Assembly: GCA_947846985.1 (NCBI GenBank)
Contig: CANTUZ010000004.1
Location: forward strand, 8,546,927-8,610,926
Length of the DNA stretch: 64,000 bases
Reading direction: 5' to 3'
Source: Fratercula arctica
Taxonomy: Eukaryota > Chordata > Aves > Charadriiformes > Alcidae
The translations under genes were made by a program, and so were the position numbers. Below are positions 40,501 through 52,759 of this stretch, one piece after another (the first letter of the stretch is position 1; every line of letters starts with the position of its first letter). The notes under the pieces are model-generated. The model ran no database searches. It was given only the letters and a program-made list of their open reading frames with translations, and was not told the origin of the DNA.

Positions 40501-43116
40501 TCCAAGAAGAGTTCGGCAAGAGAGGGCTCTCCTATGCATAACAGAAGGCTCCAATCCCTAAGATATACAAACACAGTTTAGAAAATTTTGCTTCTGAAAA
40601 ACATTATAGATAGTTGACCAGTTTTCACATTTTCAGTTACTCTCCCCCACCCATGCACTGAGAATTTTGCTTTCCAACTAGACAGTTATTTCCCTTAATA
40701 AAACCACTCTGCTATCTGAAAATTTCTTTTATGTTTAGAATTAGGAGTGTACAACAGCATTTTTTTTTCCATATATCATGCATTAAAACATTATTCCTAG
40801 GCAGCAACTGCATACCTAAACTATCAGTGCGGAACTAACACATTGTTTGAAGTTACACAAATAGAAGTTCTCATTAGTGGAAAAGATTAAAAGTAAAGCT
40901 TTAGTTTGAATTTGTTACACTCCCTGGAGAAAATAAGCCAATTTTCATCAACATGCAAGCTACTTATATGTGTCTACTTACCAAAAATCAAGTACTCGGG
41001 GAGGAGAAAAGGGAAAAAAAAAAATAAATTGGAAAACCTTAGAAAACCACATAAGGACCTGTCCGTCTTAGGTCACAATGATTAATGAAATGGAAATGGT
41101 AATGCAGCTCAGAAGTAGCCGTATCACGTGGAAGTTTCAGAAAACAAATATCAAGTTGTTTGCAAGAAATTGTACCCATTAATAATCTTAGCCCTCACTT
41201 GAAACACAGGAGGCATAAGGGAAGTATCTTCACACTGATGGTATTGATTAGACTGCACCATTGAAAGTTTCACACACCAACCATGATCCATCTAGGAAAA
41301 TCACCAAGAACTGAATTCCAGCAAGGACAAAATAATTTTAAAATGGACATGCAATTTTTACCAGGATTCTTGCCAATAGCAGTGTAGATCACACAAAATC
41401 ATGAGTTTCTCAGCCCCTCATGCCATATAAGATTTCTTCAATATCTATATGACCTTTTTTGTTTTACATTCTTTGTATCTCAAGATTCCTCACTACTCTT
41501 AATAGTACTAATTATTACTACTTGTAATAGTTTGATTTATGCTGTACAGTCCAGTTCCCTTTATTATAGAATGGGGTATCAAAAGTAGATAAAAATACGA
41601 TATTGATTAAATATTTAATTATCCAAACATATCCAAGATATTTTTTAAAGGATAGAAGGGTAAATAAAGATTGCAACAGTGATTACTCCACTAAAAGACA
41701 TTTGAATACACTGCATAATCTGCTTCTATAAAGAAAGGCAAGGTTGTCTCACAAACAGAAATAATTTGGAATATGATAAGCAGAGTTAAATTCCCCACTG
41801 ACTTGTATTGGAGATAAAAATATTATTCTCATTTCACAGAATCACAGGTGTACCTTAGTGGAAACAAAGGTGAACAGCTACATGACACTCAGGAGAAAGA
41901 TGAAATGGGGACCAAGAAAAAGAGGAAGAACAAGTGTTGAATATTAGAAGAATTAAATAGGAGTCAGGTCGGGAAATAAGATGCAGCTTGTACTGCTGTG
42001 AGCCTCGTAGTAAAATGCTTCAAAAGTACATTCTATGATTTGGGGAAAAGGAAAACCCAAGGGATTGAGTCTTGAGGCTCTGCACTGGATCCTCTCCCCT
42101 CTCCACTGCCTGGAGGTCAGTCTCCTAACCTAGTAAAGCACAACGATTAAGAGGAGGAGATCTAAAAGCTATGACCTGTCATCTTTTTTCCCTGTCCCTT
42201 TAGTCTCAGTTTCTTAGCTACAAGCATGAACAGACTAAAACACAGATTTGATTGATTACTTCAGCAGTCTTTCCCATGCAACCATCTCATTATTGTGCCT
42301 TAAGCTTGTCAAGGGAAAGCCTAATACATTGCAACTGGCACATTCTTTGTTGTCAGTGAGGTAAAAGTTTAGCTACATGGGTCTTGCACTTTGTAATTGT
42401 CGTATTGCTGCTGTTAGACACAGGTCCAAGGGACAGACAAAATACCCTTTCAGCAGAAAACTTGGCACTGCCATATTGATTTTTAGGCCTCATTGTGTAA
42501 GAGATACAGTGCCAGGCTTTATCAAACAACATGCTATATGGTTATTTTAATTGTTAGAATTTTATTTTTTAAAGCTATTTCTAAACAGCCAGCTGCAAAG
42601 CACTCTTCGGGTATGTGTGTCAGGGCTGGAGGGAGGAAAGGGGAGCTAAGAACAAGATAGGCAAAGTTGGATCGAGTCAGGATGCGTAAGTGGGACCTCA
42701 ATCTCCATATGTGTTTCACCAAGCATAATTGCTTTATTCTGGAGTAACTTTTGTAAATGAGTGTAAGATTGCCTGCGAGACAGTAGGTCAGAGAAAGCAA
42801 TTTTACGGTTCTTGTTTTCATTGGCAATTGCAGAAGGTTAAAGCACTTTATGACTTCATTCTGAATTTGCTATCATAACAAGTTATTTTTGTATGGCTAC
42901 CTTGGAAGCGTACCTTAGAAGAAAGCATTTCGCTCACAGTTTAGAGATTTCATAAAACCACAGAACTTGCTACCTACTTAAAGCACATGAGAATTTACAT
43001 TAAAGCAGTCTTCGTATGCTTGTTGTGAATGAGGTTCCAAGAGATGTTGTAAACCTGATCCTTATTCTTTTGGTTAATCAAACACTCTCCACTGGTTGTT
43101 CTATGTTAGTAAGAAA
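25507..43116. other. Unique non-coding sequence, the longest plain stretch
   Basis: About 17.6 kb with no gene or repeat family I can support. Chance-length open frames occur, the longest near 34239-34709 and 36932-37411. Local points are a 20-bp direct repeat at 26829-26868, a block with homeodomain-type sites near 26330-26480, an isolated GGCGCGCC at 29776-29783, and a GC-richer pocket at about 34500-34570. A minus-strand donor of good strength (CAG|GTGAGTG at 28621/28620) lacks a matching acceptor. Confidence 0.5.
26829..26868. repeat. 20-bp tandem duplication
   Basis: AGGGATTTGAGCTTC occurs at 26829-26843 and again at 26849-26863, giving a 20-bp period with just under two copies. The first 15 bases are identical and the rest has diverged. 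It looks like a small local duplication with no coding role. Confidence 0.8.
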
Positions 43117-43141
43117 TTTTTTTTTTTTTTTTTTTTTTTTT
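43117..43141. repeat. T25 homopolymer
   Basis: A run of 25 T (poly(A) on the minus strand). No adjoining retrotransposon is recognised. Confidence 0.9.
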
Positions 43142-43598
43142 GAGTAAGAACTTTAGGAACTACCAGCCAAGCAGCTAATACTGTCCTCAATGGAAAGAAA
43201 GTTTTGTCCAAACCAACAGAGACAGAAGCAATTCTCAAAATAACTAAGCTATGCCTGTTTTGAGCCTGTGTCACACAAGCAATCTTCTCTCCCCAATATA
43301 TTTTACCAAAGAATTCCTGTATTCCCACACTAACAACTACATCTTTCTCTCAACTGCTGCATTGGGCAGTATATATTTTAGAACAGATCACTTTCTAAGT
43401 ACCTAATTGCTTTCTTAGCGCTAGTCTTTTCTCAGCAAAATTTTAAAAAATAAAAATTCTAACACCACTTGTCAGGGAAGGGATAACCACTTCAAGTTTG
43501 TACATCAAAGTGTGTTCACATTTCTTTTGTAATCAAAATCATGTAGGATTTCTCTAGAACTACTCCACACATATATTAAGTAGCTTCGCTTTATCACA

Positions 43599-43618
43599 TT
43601 TTTTTTTTTTTTTTTTTT
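43599..43618. repeat. T20 homopolymer
   Basis: A run of 20 T, about 460 bases from the T25 tract at 43117. Both would be poly(A) tails if minus-strand retroposons had inserted here, but no body sequence is recognised. Confidence 0.9.
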
Positions 43619-44708
43619 GTGGTGAGGGTCAGCTCTGACCCAAACTAGATAACTCTAATGGAAATGGAACAGAACAAGATGATGAATGGAGAATGCAAGT
43701 GTATCAGTTCAGGAAATTAGGCTAGTACCCTAAGGCACAGATCTTAAGATCACTTTTATATAGCCCTACCTGAGAAAAGAACAAAAAAAAGAACAAAAAA
43801 AAAGTTCAATTATTAAAATAAAACTTCATGAGAATGCAGAATCATTCTATTAAAGGCTTTATGAATTTACCCTGTACAGAGAAGACTGTAAAATTATAGT
43901 GACCTCTTTCATTTCTTTCACTCACTGCATTTCCCCCCTGCCCAATCAACATTCCAGGGATATTGGAGGTCTTACGTGCCTCATACAGGTTACATGAAAA
44001 TACTTGTAGCTTGAGATGCAAAAGCAGCAGCTCTGTCAAATAGCCACAAGGTTGTAGGTGGCGGGTACTTATATTTAGGTGTATTTCCTTCTGTTTAGAT
44101 ATGCATAATTTAGGCCATTAATCTACGTTATCACAGTAGAGGTACAAAACCCAGTTGCCTGGTTATTCAGGCGAAAGAAATAAGATCTAAATTAAACCAC
44201 AAGTATTATTATTGCACAGTAAAATCTCTCACCCAATACTTTGTGCAAAGGGTAGACTTGTCTTGTGGGTTTTTTTAATTTATTCAACTCAAAGTAGGAA
44301 AAAAAAACCCCAAACATGATTTGAGTAGCCCATTAGTCTTTTCCTTGCACTAGACAAGTATATTAATATGCTTCATTCCATTTCTGATCTCAGTTGTGTT
44401 CCTGATTAACTCATTTTTACTATCAGATTTCAACAAGTACATGGAGTGCTCGTGGAAAAAGTAAGAACTGCAGTGAGCAATGAGAACACTACAAATAACT
44501 TCGCAAGTAATGAATCGAACTAAGTTTATGCTTTTGTCATGCCACTATGTAGCCACAGTGGTGGCGTATCCACACGAGTCTGAGGAAAAACATAAAGCAA
44601 GATTTGTGTGAAGATGTAATCTCTGATTAGACCACATTATACTGTTGCAAAAGTAATACAGAAGGCTGACAAGTTTTCTTGTTCTGAGATTTTCTGCAAT
44701 TATATCAG

Positions 44709-44771
44709 CTGATTTAACATGAGATGCCTTTTTAACATGATTTAATATACATGATACCTGATTTAACATGA
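44709..44771 (+). repeat. Diverged short repeat, CTGATTTAACATGA units
   Basis: CTGATTTAACATGA is found exactly at 44709-44722 and 44758-44771, a period of 49 bases. A related TTTAACATGATTTA lies between them. It looks like a decayed minisatellite or local duplication. Confidence 0.7.
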
Positions 44772-45423
44772 TAACCTTTTCCTTCACACCTTAACATACT
44801 TGTTGCACTTCATACACCGTATTAGTAGTTCCTCACTATCCCAGTCAGAACCAGCTCATCCTCTGGGAACAGACAGTACTACCACATTAGCCAAGGAAAG
44901 AAGCAGTAGGAATATGTGAAGTTTTGTTGCCTCCGTTTCTGGATGGTCATGTTCATAACAACTTCATTTTTCTACATATTTTAACCTGTCTTCAAGAGAA
45001 AGTCAAGTTGGAAAAGCTGCCATCAGTAGGATGGATCACATATTAAGTACAGTGGATGTTAAGTAAAGAAAGTAAGTTACTGTTTTAGACTTACTGACTT
45101 CAGGAACATTATACAAACAAGGTAGGTCCCTTTGGAGTTGTTCTCTGGTCATGCAATACATCAAAAGACACAACATCAGTGTAATTATTCTAATAATTAA
45201 AATTCATGGAAAATACAGCCAATTAACTGATTGCTTTGAGATGCATCAGACTCCAGATGCACACAAAATTCTTCATTAGTACAAGCATATATTAATTCTG
45301 TAACAGTCACAAAAGGCATTTATGCACAGAATTATTCATGGCGTCTATCCAAGAAGCAAAAAATGCAGCACACAAAAATGCAGCAATGAAGAGGTTTCAC
45401 ATACTTAGGAATTTTTAACATTA

Positions 45424-45560
45424 TATATGATTGATCTGGACAGGCTGGATCTATGGGCTGAGGTCAATGGGACATGGTTCAGTGGTGGACTTGGCAGTGC
45501 TAGGTTAACGGTCAGACTCGATCTTAAAGGTCTTTTCCAACCTAAACGATTCTATGAGTT
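45424..45560 (+). mobile_element. CR1 LINE, 3' fragment with internal deletion
   Basis: CR1 is the main LINE of birds and encodes an endonuclease/reverse transcriptase when full length. Here only non-coding or dead sequence remains. The left part (GATCTGGACAGGCTGGAT, GGGCTGAGGTCAATGGGA) resembles an upstream segment of CR1. The right part (GTGGACTTGGCAGTGCTAGG, GTCAGACTCGATC, AAAGGTCTTTTCCAACCTAA, CGATTCTATGA) is the typical CR1 3' end, which lacks a poly(A) tail and ends in ATTCTATGA-type repeats. The two parts are far apart in a full element, so a deletion joined them near 45470. The 5' end is truncated, as usual for CR1. Confidence 0.9.
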
Positions 45561-46855
45561 CAGAGAGAATATACCAGACAGGGAGATCATTCTGAACTAT
45601 CTATCATACTTTCTTCCTCTCTACATACAAAACAAAGTGAATGAACTATGAGGAATTAGACCAAGTTAATCTAACAAAGATCATTTTCATAAGGCAATAA
45701 GCTTTTTAAGGCCTCGTCTTGGGGAATACTAAAGTTATAGTTCTAATTCAAAGTGGTAAACATAAATCAGTATCAAGTTAAAATCCCAGTAAACAGTTCC
45801 ACGTTTTCTCCTCTTCATTTGCTAACACGCTTTCTTTTCACTAGGATGTTACTCTATGGTAGTAAAACTACAAGTAACCTTATGTCAGCAGCCACAAGTC
45901 AAGAACAGTCCTTTCTGCTAGGTCTGGAGAATGAAGCAGGCAAGTACATGCATTTATCACTAGAATTATTTTGCATGAGGTACTCAAAACAAAACCTTGA
46001 GGGACCTTTTTTTGTGGTAGGGTATCATAATGTCCTTTGTACGCCAATTTCTTTGACTGAAAATGCACTGAACTGATCTTAAGGAAATACTTAATCAGTG
46101 CAAAGAGCATTAATTTAAGAGTTATAATAATTTCAGAACATAAATGGATCATTTCATGTTCTTTTAGAAGATTAACAAAGGCAGCAAACAATTTCCAATG
46201 GAAGTCAGAAAAATGACTCAACCTTTTAAGTCCATGCATTATACAGTTCATGTTCACATACTGAAACTTTGTTGCACATTATTCCACTACTCTCTTTTCA
46301 TTTAGTAAATTGTGATGTGTTTTCCTCTAACAAAATCTGACCTAGATATATGGCAGCACATTGCTCTAAGTTTCACACAAATCTTGCGATTTATCCAGAC
46401 CTGCTGCAGTGAGCAATACATCAGATGACACATTACACTGTATAATACTGGTACCATAGGACTCAGGAATTCTGCTATTTTATCTCCTTCCTCTACCCAA
46501 AGACTATAATATGTCAACAAGAAAGGAAATCCTACCCAAAAATAAACAGAAGAAATATACACTTAAGCTAGTCAGTAAAATAGGATGTTCTAGATCATCA
46601 TAAGAAGTGAAACACAACACTGTGTTCACATTACTCTATATTCTGGCTCTGAATATGACAATCATGTCCGTCAGACTAAACATGATCAGAGGTAACTCAA
46701 AAAAATCTCCAGCAACTCCTCTGAACACAAGCAAGATCAGAAGCCTCCAAGCTCAGATGATTCACATCGTCAGTAGTAGTACTACACTGCCCTGAAAATC
46801 CAATACAGAGAGAAAAACCCCGTAACAGTTCCCTCAGGGAGGAAGAAAAAAAAAA

Positions 46856-46867
46856 GGGGGGGGGGGG
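46856..46867. repeat. G12 homopolymer beside an A10 run
   Basis: A purine tract of A10 then G12, followed by CGGAGGG. It is a homopurine stretch that may adopt unusual structure. Confidence 0.85.
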
Positions 46868-48780
46868 CGGAGGGCATCTTCTATGCTTCCAATGGTTTCT
46901 CATTCTTCAACTGACAGGTTTCACATGAATGCTGATGTTCAATTAGGAAGAAAAAAAAATATTTCACTAAGTCAAAATATTAGAAGGCGGTGTTCTCATG
47001 TCACACTGCATTGGTCAATCTGTCAGGAGAGCTGGTTTCCTGAAAATCAGTTCAGTACAGATTTTTTCTTAAATCACATGGCTCTCAAATCACTAACAGA
47101 TACCTAATTTGAGTCTCTCCTTTCTTTTCCTACTTTGCTTTTTAACCCTGTACACCCATGTGGTGGATTCACACTGTTTTCCAGCTAATGCAGACCCTTG
47201 TCAGTGACAGATTTCCAGGCACCCTGCAGCTTGTGTTAATGAGAAGCATGAGCTTCAAATCAAGGCATCAAAAGAACAGTTTTCTCAGAACATTATCCTG
47301 CAAGGGGTCTCTAAAGCAGCTTTCCCTCTGGATTTCAATAACCTAAACTAAAGCAAAATTCCTACAGTTCAGCTTGTGATAGGAGAAACACGGCTATTTT
47401 AGACAAGTCTTTTAGATAAAGCATGCAAGTGAACCTCACATGACTCTAGACCAGGACTTCCCATTGACCAAGAGCTCTGTTCCGTCACATCCAATTTCCA
47501 CAATCCTACCTAGAAAGATTTAGAGGGCATCCGTGGCTTGACTGTGGCTTAACCCTCAAGTCTGACTCAGAAGCCAAGAATTTCTCTTCTCTGTTTCCAT
47601 TTCCTGCTTGATTTTGGCAGGCCAGCATGGAGTCCCTACAGAACAAGGTCCACATATATCATGTGCTTCTATCCTGACCACTTAAAATTTTCATTTTCCT
47701 TCGGGGGTTCTCCTGTCTTCCCTTCAGAGTAAATTCTGTTGAATAGCTATATGGTTCAGGTAGGGAGGGTTGTCCGATTTTAAAAACATATATACAGCTA
47801 TGATCATGAGTCAGCTAAGAAGGGTTACAGAAAATTCTGGTGTTCACAAGCAGCATGGGCTGGTTCTTAGTGGCATAACCACTCAACAGCTCACTGCTCA
47901 TAGAAAAAAAAAATAAAATTGTAGAGTTACTGAATCAACTCAGAAAAAAGAAAAAACATTCTGAACCATCACCTACTTCCTGAGCCTTCAGACTTGCCAA
48001 ATAGAAGTGTTGCTCAATTCCAGTTTTATGCCTTTGCTGATCTTCCACCAAAAAAAGAAAAAGTGTTACTTTTGTGCCAATCTGGAATGAAAGTCATTAG
48101 TATCCCCACTGTGAAAATATTTCAGCGTGAAACATTTCACACCACAGGAACAAAGACTGAGAAGGTTCTGTTAGAAAATGAGTAGTTTGCATGTTACCTT
48201 CTCGCTAGTTACCAGCTGGCCCATTTAAGTACTGCAAAGGCTCCAGGCTCCTCCAGTAACTGGATAAGGAAAACAACTACCATCCTTCTATTCCCAATCA
48301 TGCCCAAAGAAGAGGCATAAGAGCCTGGACTACTCCTTTTCCTTCATCCCATTTTTCTGTGTTAACAGACGGGTACATTCTCAGCTGATGTAAAATTGTG
48401 GGATCTTAAGCGTCTGGGATTTTTTCATGTTAGCCAGTTCCTAGCCTTATGTGCGGTTCACCAAGGCTCCCAGTTTAAGGCCAGAAGTGCAAATAGCTCT
48501 GTTCCTATAAAAGGTATTTTGCTGAGATTATTTTAATGCTGGGGACCTTGAGAACTCAAAGTGCTTTAATAACTGTTAAATATTGGGTGTTTTCTAAGCC
48601 TGTAGGGAGTTTCCTGAAGTTTTTGATGCTGGTTCCTGTAGTAGTTACTGAGACCCAATATATAATATGGAGTATGAGGTATCTGGGAACCACAGTACAA
48701 GCGTCTTCCAGTTCAAGAAGTTACTGTGAATAAGCAAAAATTACTTCTTTGTACTTTTATTACTTCCATTCTACTTACAG

Positions 48781-48953
48781 CAAAGCCTGACGATGGACTC
48801 TTACTTCAAGTAGCACTGAATGATGCCATAAGCGTAATAAACATGGCTCACATCAGTGAAAATAATGTCAAGTTTCCTGTGTCCACTGAGCATGTCATCA
48901 GTGAAAAGAACATATCAAGAGATATATATAGATACTTACAAATACTATTATAA
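48781..48953 (+). other. Candidate plus-strand terminal exon (unproven)
   Basis: A long pyrimidine-rich tract (CTTTTATTACTTCCATTCTA, then CTTACAG at 48774-48780) makes a strong splice acceptor. The sequence after it stays open for 57 codons in one frame and stops with TAA at 48951-48953. The peptide begins KPDDGLLLQVALNDAISVI and matches nothing I know. There is no clear donor, and no AATAAA follows closely. The frame also runs open upstream of the acceptor but without an ATG. The length is not beyond chance. Confidence 0.18.
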
Positions 48954-49509
48954 AGTCATCAGCAACTCTTAATGAACATTGGTTCTATCACTTGTTCATC
49001 TCAGGCGACAAAGCCTCCTTTCTGTGAGCTCACCTTTGACTCTGATCACACAGCTAGAAGTACTTCCAATTCAGAGTCAACATGTGCAGGTCATTATCTA
49101 TCACTTGGAAAGATGTCATAAGCACATTTATTATCCAAAGCCTGCCCCTTTGAAGCTTCCTACTTGTAAAGCCAGGGAGACAGCAAGTGTTGTGTAGTTC
49201 TGACAGAAACATCGCTTTGAGGTCTGTACTTGAGACCTGTGGGAATGAAAAATGTGGCAAAACCACAAAGTATTGCATGTTTTACTCCCCAATTATATTC
49301 AGCAGGACACTCAAAATAGTTTTCATGGCTTTCAAAAGCACTTCAAACTGATGATATGGTGTGGGTTTATGGGTTACCGTTAAAGGATATGCTCCTGCTT
49401 TGAGTTAAAGTCTTTCTTCCTTCCTCATTTTAAACATAGATGAATACATTGTGTCTTGCTAACTATATAATATGTTATATCTATGTATGTGTATTTATAT
49501 AACATCTAA

Positions 49510-49537
49510 CTTTTCTACACAGAGTTGTGTAGAAAAG
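49510..49537. repeat. Perfect 12-bp inverted repeat with 4-base loop
   Basis: CTTTTCTACACA (49510-49521) and its exact reverse complement TGTGTAGAAAAG (49526-49537) flank the loop GAGT. A perfect 12-bp stem with so small a loop is not expected by chance in a window of this size. It is not followed by a T run that would suggest RNA polymerase III termination on the plus strand. Just upstream, ATGTTATAT (49472-49480) and ATATAACAT (49497-49505) form a second, AT-rich inverted pair. Confidence 0.75.
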
Positions 49538-50433
49538 GCACCAACATTCTTGCAGAAGATCTTACTTTTGTCATATCAAAGGATTCCAGGCAGGAGACAG
49601 AAAATATTCAGTCCATTTAATGCTGGAACAAGTTCAGAGAGGTTTTCAACCTCATTTCCTAAATTACTGTAAACTAAATGGATGCACCATAATTTATGGA
49701 ATAACTGAAAGTGTCCCTATGAGTGGGTCGTTACTCAAATCCCAGAAGCTACATTAGATCACTACTAATACTAACACATTTCCGAATTTCGCTTAAGGGG
49801 AACATCTTTAAATGGGCTAACAAAAGGTCCTTCAATTATCTATGTCTATATTTTCCTTATTTCTCTGCCCTTCCAATAATTAAATCTACCTGAGCCACTA
49901 CACGACACTCAAAAACTGGGCATTCCTATCCTATCTTGAAACATTCCCAGACATCCGCATCTTCTGAAGGATCTTTTTCTGAGTATGAGGGTTAGAGCTT
50001 ATTTTGAGATATTGCTCTTCAGTGCTCTTCTTAAAAGAACATTATTTTCTCTGCTTCACGGGAGCTAAACAGGATCACTGAGAGAAGAATAAAGTTGCTC
50101 AAGTTTTTTGCTGCAGATCCACAACGTTTGCAAATAAAACATCTGACCTGCCAATTGCCCACTCATTTAACGATAAGAAAAGTAATCGTGAATTAATAGC
50201 AAGCTGAAGACTTAAGCATTATTTATTTCATCTGCTGACTGAGGTCATGATCCTTCTCCAACAGAAATTAATGGTAAACTCCCAGTGAGTTCAGCAAAAG
50301 CAAGACTAAATCCCTGGTTTCTTTCCTCCCACCAGCTTCCCTAGAGAAGCTGAAAAACCATGAAAATTTAATTACTATCTTTCACTTTGAAATAACGGTG
50401 AAAAAAAAATGCACACAACAGTCATTACGTGTT

Positions 50434-50459
50434 CCCCCCCCCCCCCCCCCCCCGCCCCC
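50434..50459. repeat. C20-G-C5 tract
   Basis: Twenty C, one G, then five C. The minus strand is a G-quadruplex-forming run and the plus strand could form an i-motif. The exact length is likely to be unreliable in an assembly. Confidence 0.9.
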
Positions 50460-52682
50460 ATTCCTTGACCGGGCGTATGATTTTTACTTGGAAAGGTCAA
50501 CAGGAAAAACACACACAAAGAGCCCCAAGATACAATAGAAGTCTGACCAACACATAAAGGCCGTCTTGGACTTAATTTTACAAAGCAGGCACTTTTGCAT
50601 TTAGGATGTTCTTTTAATCACATTAACTGAACCGAGAACTGCTTTCCTCCCCCATCGTCACTCCCTTCCCCTACAATTTTTCAGGCTAATCTATAGTATA
50701 CGGGGACTGCCAGTATGGAACATCCCACTGACCTTGGCAATTGGCAGCTGTGATCAATCACTTCATAAAATCCTATGTGTCAGCCAGAAACCAGTTGTGT
50801 TTCTTAAGCAAGTCAATCTGCTAAACAGCTTAAATCATGAATCCATTCAAAACACTAGAAAAACAAACTCATGAAATCTTACTTAATGCCTGATTTTCTT
50901 TTTGTAATGGTTAATAACACAGTAGAAATTCTTAACTCATTATGCAAAGCTTCTTGCAGATTCTTCAGTGTATGTATACTGATTAATAGAGGGCAACTCT
51001 TCACATACTGGTGAAGTTTACCACAGGTATCCCCAGTAATTATACCCACATTAGTAACATGCATATAGTTCCCTACTTTTTTCAGACAATTAGTGTGACC
51101 TAAGCATGAAGCTAGTGACTAGTGATGGGTGATACTCATTTAATTGTTGATATTATAAGCAACAATCAGACAGACTTCTTCAACTCACTGTTGCGGTCAG
51201 TCCATACTCCACCGTCTTTTAGAGATTATAAATTCAAGTATCAAACTGAGACACCAAGATGCCAGCTCTACTCTGTGTATCAATTCTCTTGGCATAGGTA
51301 TAGTGTATGCAGTGCACATGGGAAACCATAGCCATCAAACAAAATGGAAGCAAACATACCTCTCAAAACCGAGTATCAGACTGAACTGATATTACCAAAC
51401 ACACCACTAAACAAATAAGACACTTTTTAACCCTAGGCTGAACTTTGTTGGAATGAGATCAGCATAGAAAGTCATTCTTTCTGTAATTATTTCCTCTTTA
51501 AAAATAATGTGTCAATGGATTTCTTTGGCCAATTTGCTCATTTTTGAGATTGTATATTCTACTCTCTGCCCCCAAGTAGTCCTACGAGCATAATTTAAGT
51601 GATTTGTTAACCTTTTGCATACTTAATCTGTCCCATGAAACTAAGAGTTTTTCCGCTTCACCCTTTGGATAAATCAAAGTGAAAGAATTTTAAAATATGC
51701 AGATCAAACATAAAAGCGTAAAAAAATAAGGAGGATGAATAAGAAACACGAAGAAGGTACACTTAAGAAACAAAGAAAAAAACTGAAGAAAGAAAGAAGC
51801 CAACTGAGAACAAGTGAGGATACCGAAGACATGACTCACTGGAGTCATGAGTCTGTGTAGGTAATCTACAATAAACTCTGATCACAAAAGGACTTTTACT
51901 ACCTTGAATACATCGCAACACCTTTTCGAAGCAGGATAATAAATCAGAAGCTTGCCTTTTAAAGCTTCATTTGACTCCTACAGCAATCCATGGGAACTAA
52001 CTCATTCTCAGAGTACATTACCATTACAGAGTATGATAATAAAACATGTTTCCATTCACAGGTTGAGGGAAGAGGATATGCTATTTTGCACAATTTTACC
52101 ATAAAATGAGAATACCATGAAAGGTACCTTCCCAGGGTACGACGACATATTTCCATTCTCACCTAGACCAATAAAAGCACGTAATGCAGGCAAGGTATCA
52201 CACCTCACAGCTGTTTGTCCATGTGAAAGTTACTCTGAGACAGCACCAAAGACTGGGTTAATTTGTCTTTACTAGATTGTACATTCTGTTAGACTGCTAA
52301 ATTTGTGATCTGATTAGTGTCTGGTGACATACAAACGCAAACTAATTACCAACCCAATTAATATAAGCATACCTCAAACAATGCACTAACATTTCCCTGC
52401 CTGTGCTTTGATCTCATTCTAGAACACACAGCTCCACTACTATGTACATCCAGTTTAAGCATAAGTTTACAATTAAATTCTTCAAAATAAAAAGAGGATA
52501 TTTGACCATACCCTGTGGGGCATGGAAATTACACCAGTAGAGAAGCACAGCTCAAGTCCAAGGTGCTATATAGCACATCAAGTCTACATAATTAACAAGG
52601 CATTTTTCATTCCAAAGCATCCCTTCTATTTATTTCAATAGAAAGGAAACAAAGGAAAATGATATAAAGAAACCCAACATAC

Positions 52683-52759
52683 CTGGCACCATTGTCTAAC
52701 TGTTCATTTGAGCAACAGTGCAACACAGAGGATTTTTCAAAATCATATCTCTGAGATGA
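52683..52759 (-). other. Best candidate coding exon, 77 nt, minus strand
   Basis: On the minus strand a very good acceptor (GTCTGTCTCTTTCCAG, nearly all pyrimidine) is followed by 77 bases and a good donor, CCAG|GTATGT. One frame is open from the first base. It starts in phase 0, begins SSQRYDFEKSSVLHCC and carries two bases over at the end. The frame continues open on both sides, so openness adds little; the evidence is the paired splice sites and an amino-acid mix that looks ordinary for a soluble protein. I do not recognise the protein. If real, a minus-strand gene crosses this window, in agreement with the possible 3' end at 935. Confidence 0.3.

Larger units (their letters stand above)
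45561..49509. other. Unique non-coding sequence
   Basis: No gene or repeat family is recognised between the CR1 fragment and the hairpin at 49510. A candidate plus-strand terminal exon at 48781-48953 is listed separately. Other open frames overlap on opposite strands and look like chance. Confidence 0.45.

Noticed and set aside
40981..41025. Minus-strand acceptor and donor only 13 bases apart
   Set aside because: A 13-base exon is very unlikely. The purine-rich plus strand simply mimics a polypyrimidine tract.
41820..41880. Possible MIR-like piece (TTATTCTCATTTCACAG)
   Set aside because: A single short match without the adjoining GAGGCACAGAGAGG or GCCCAAGGTCAC blocks.
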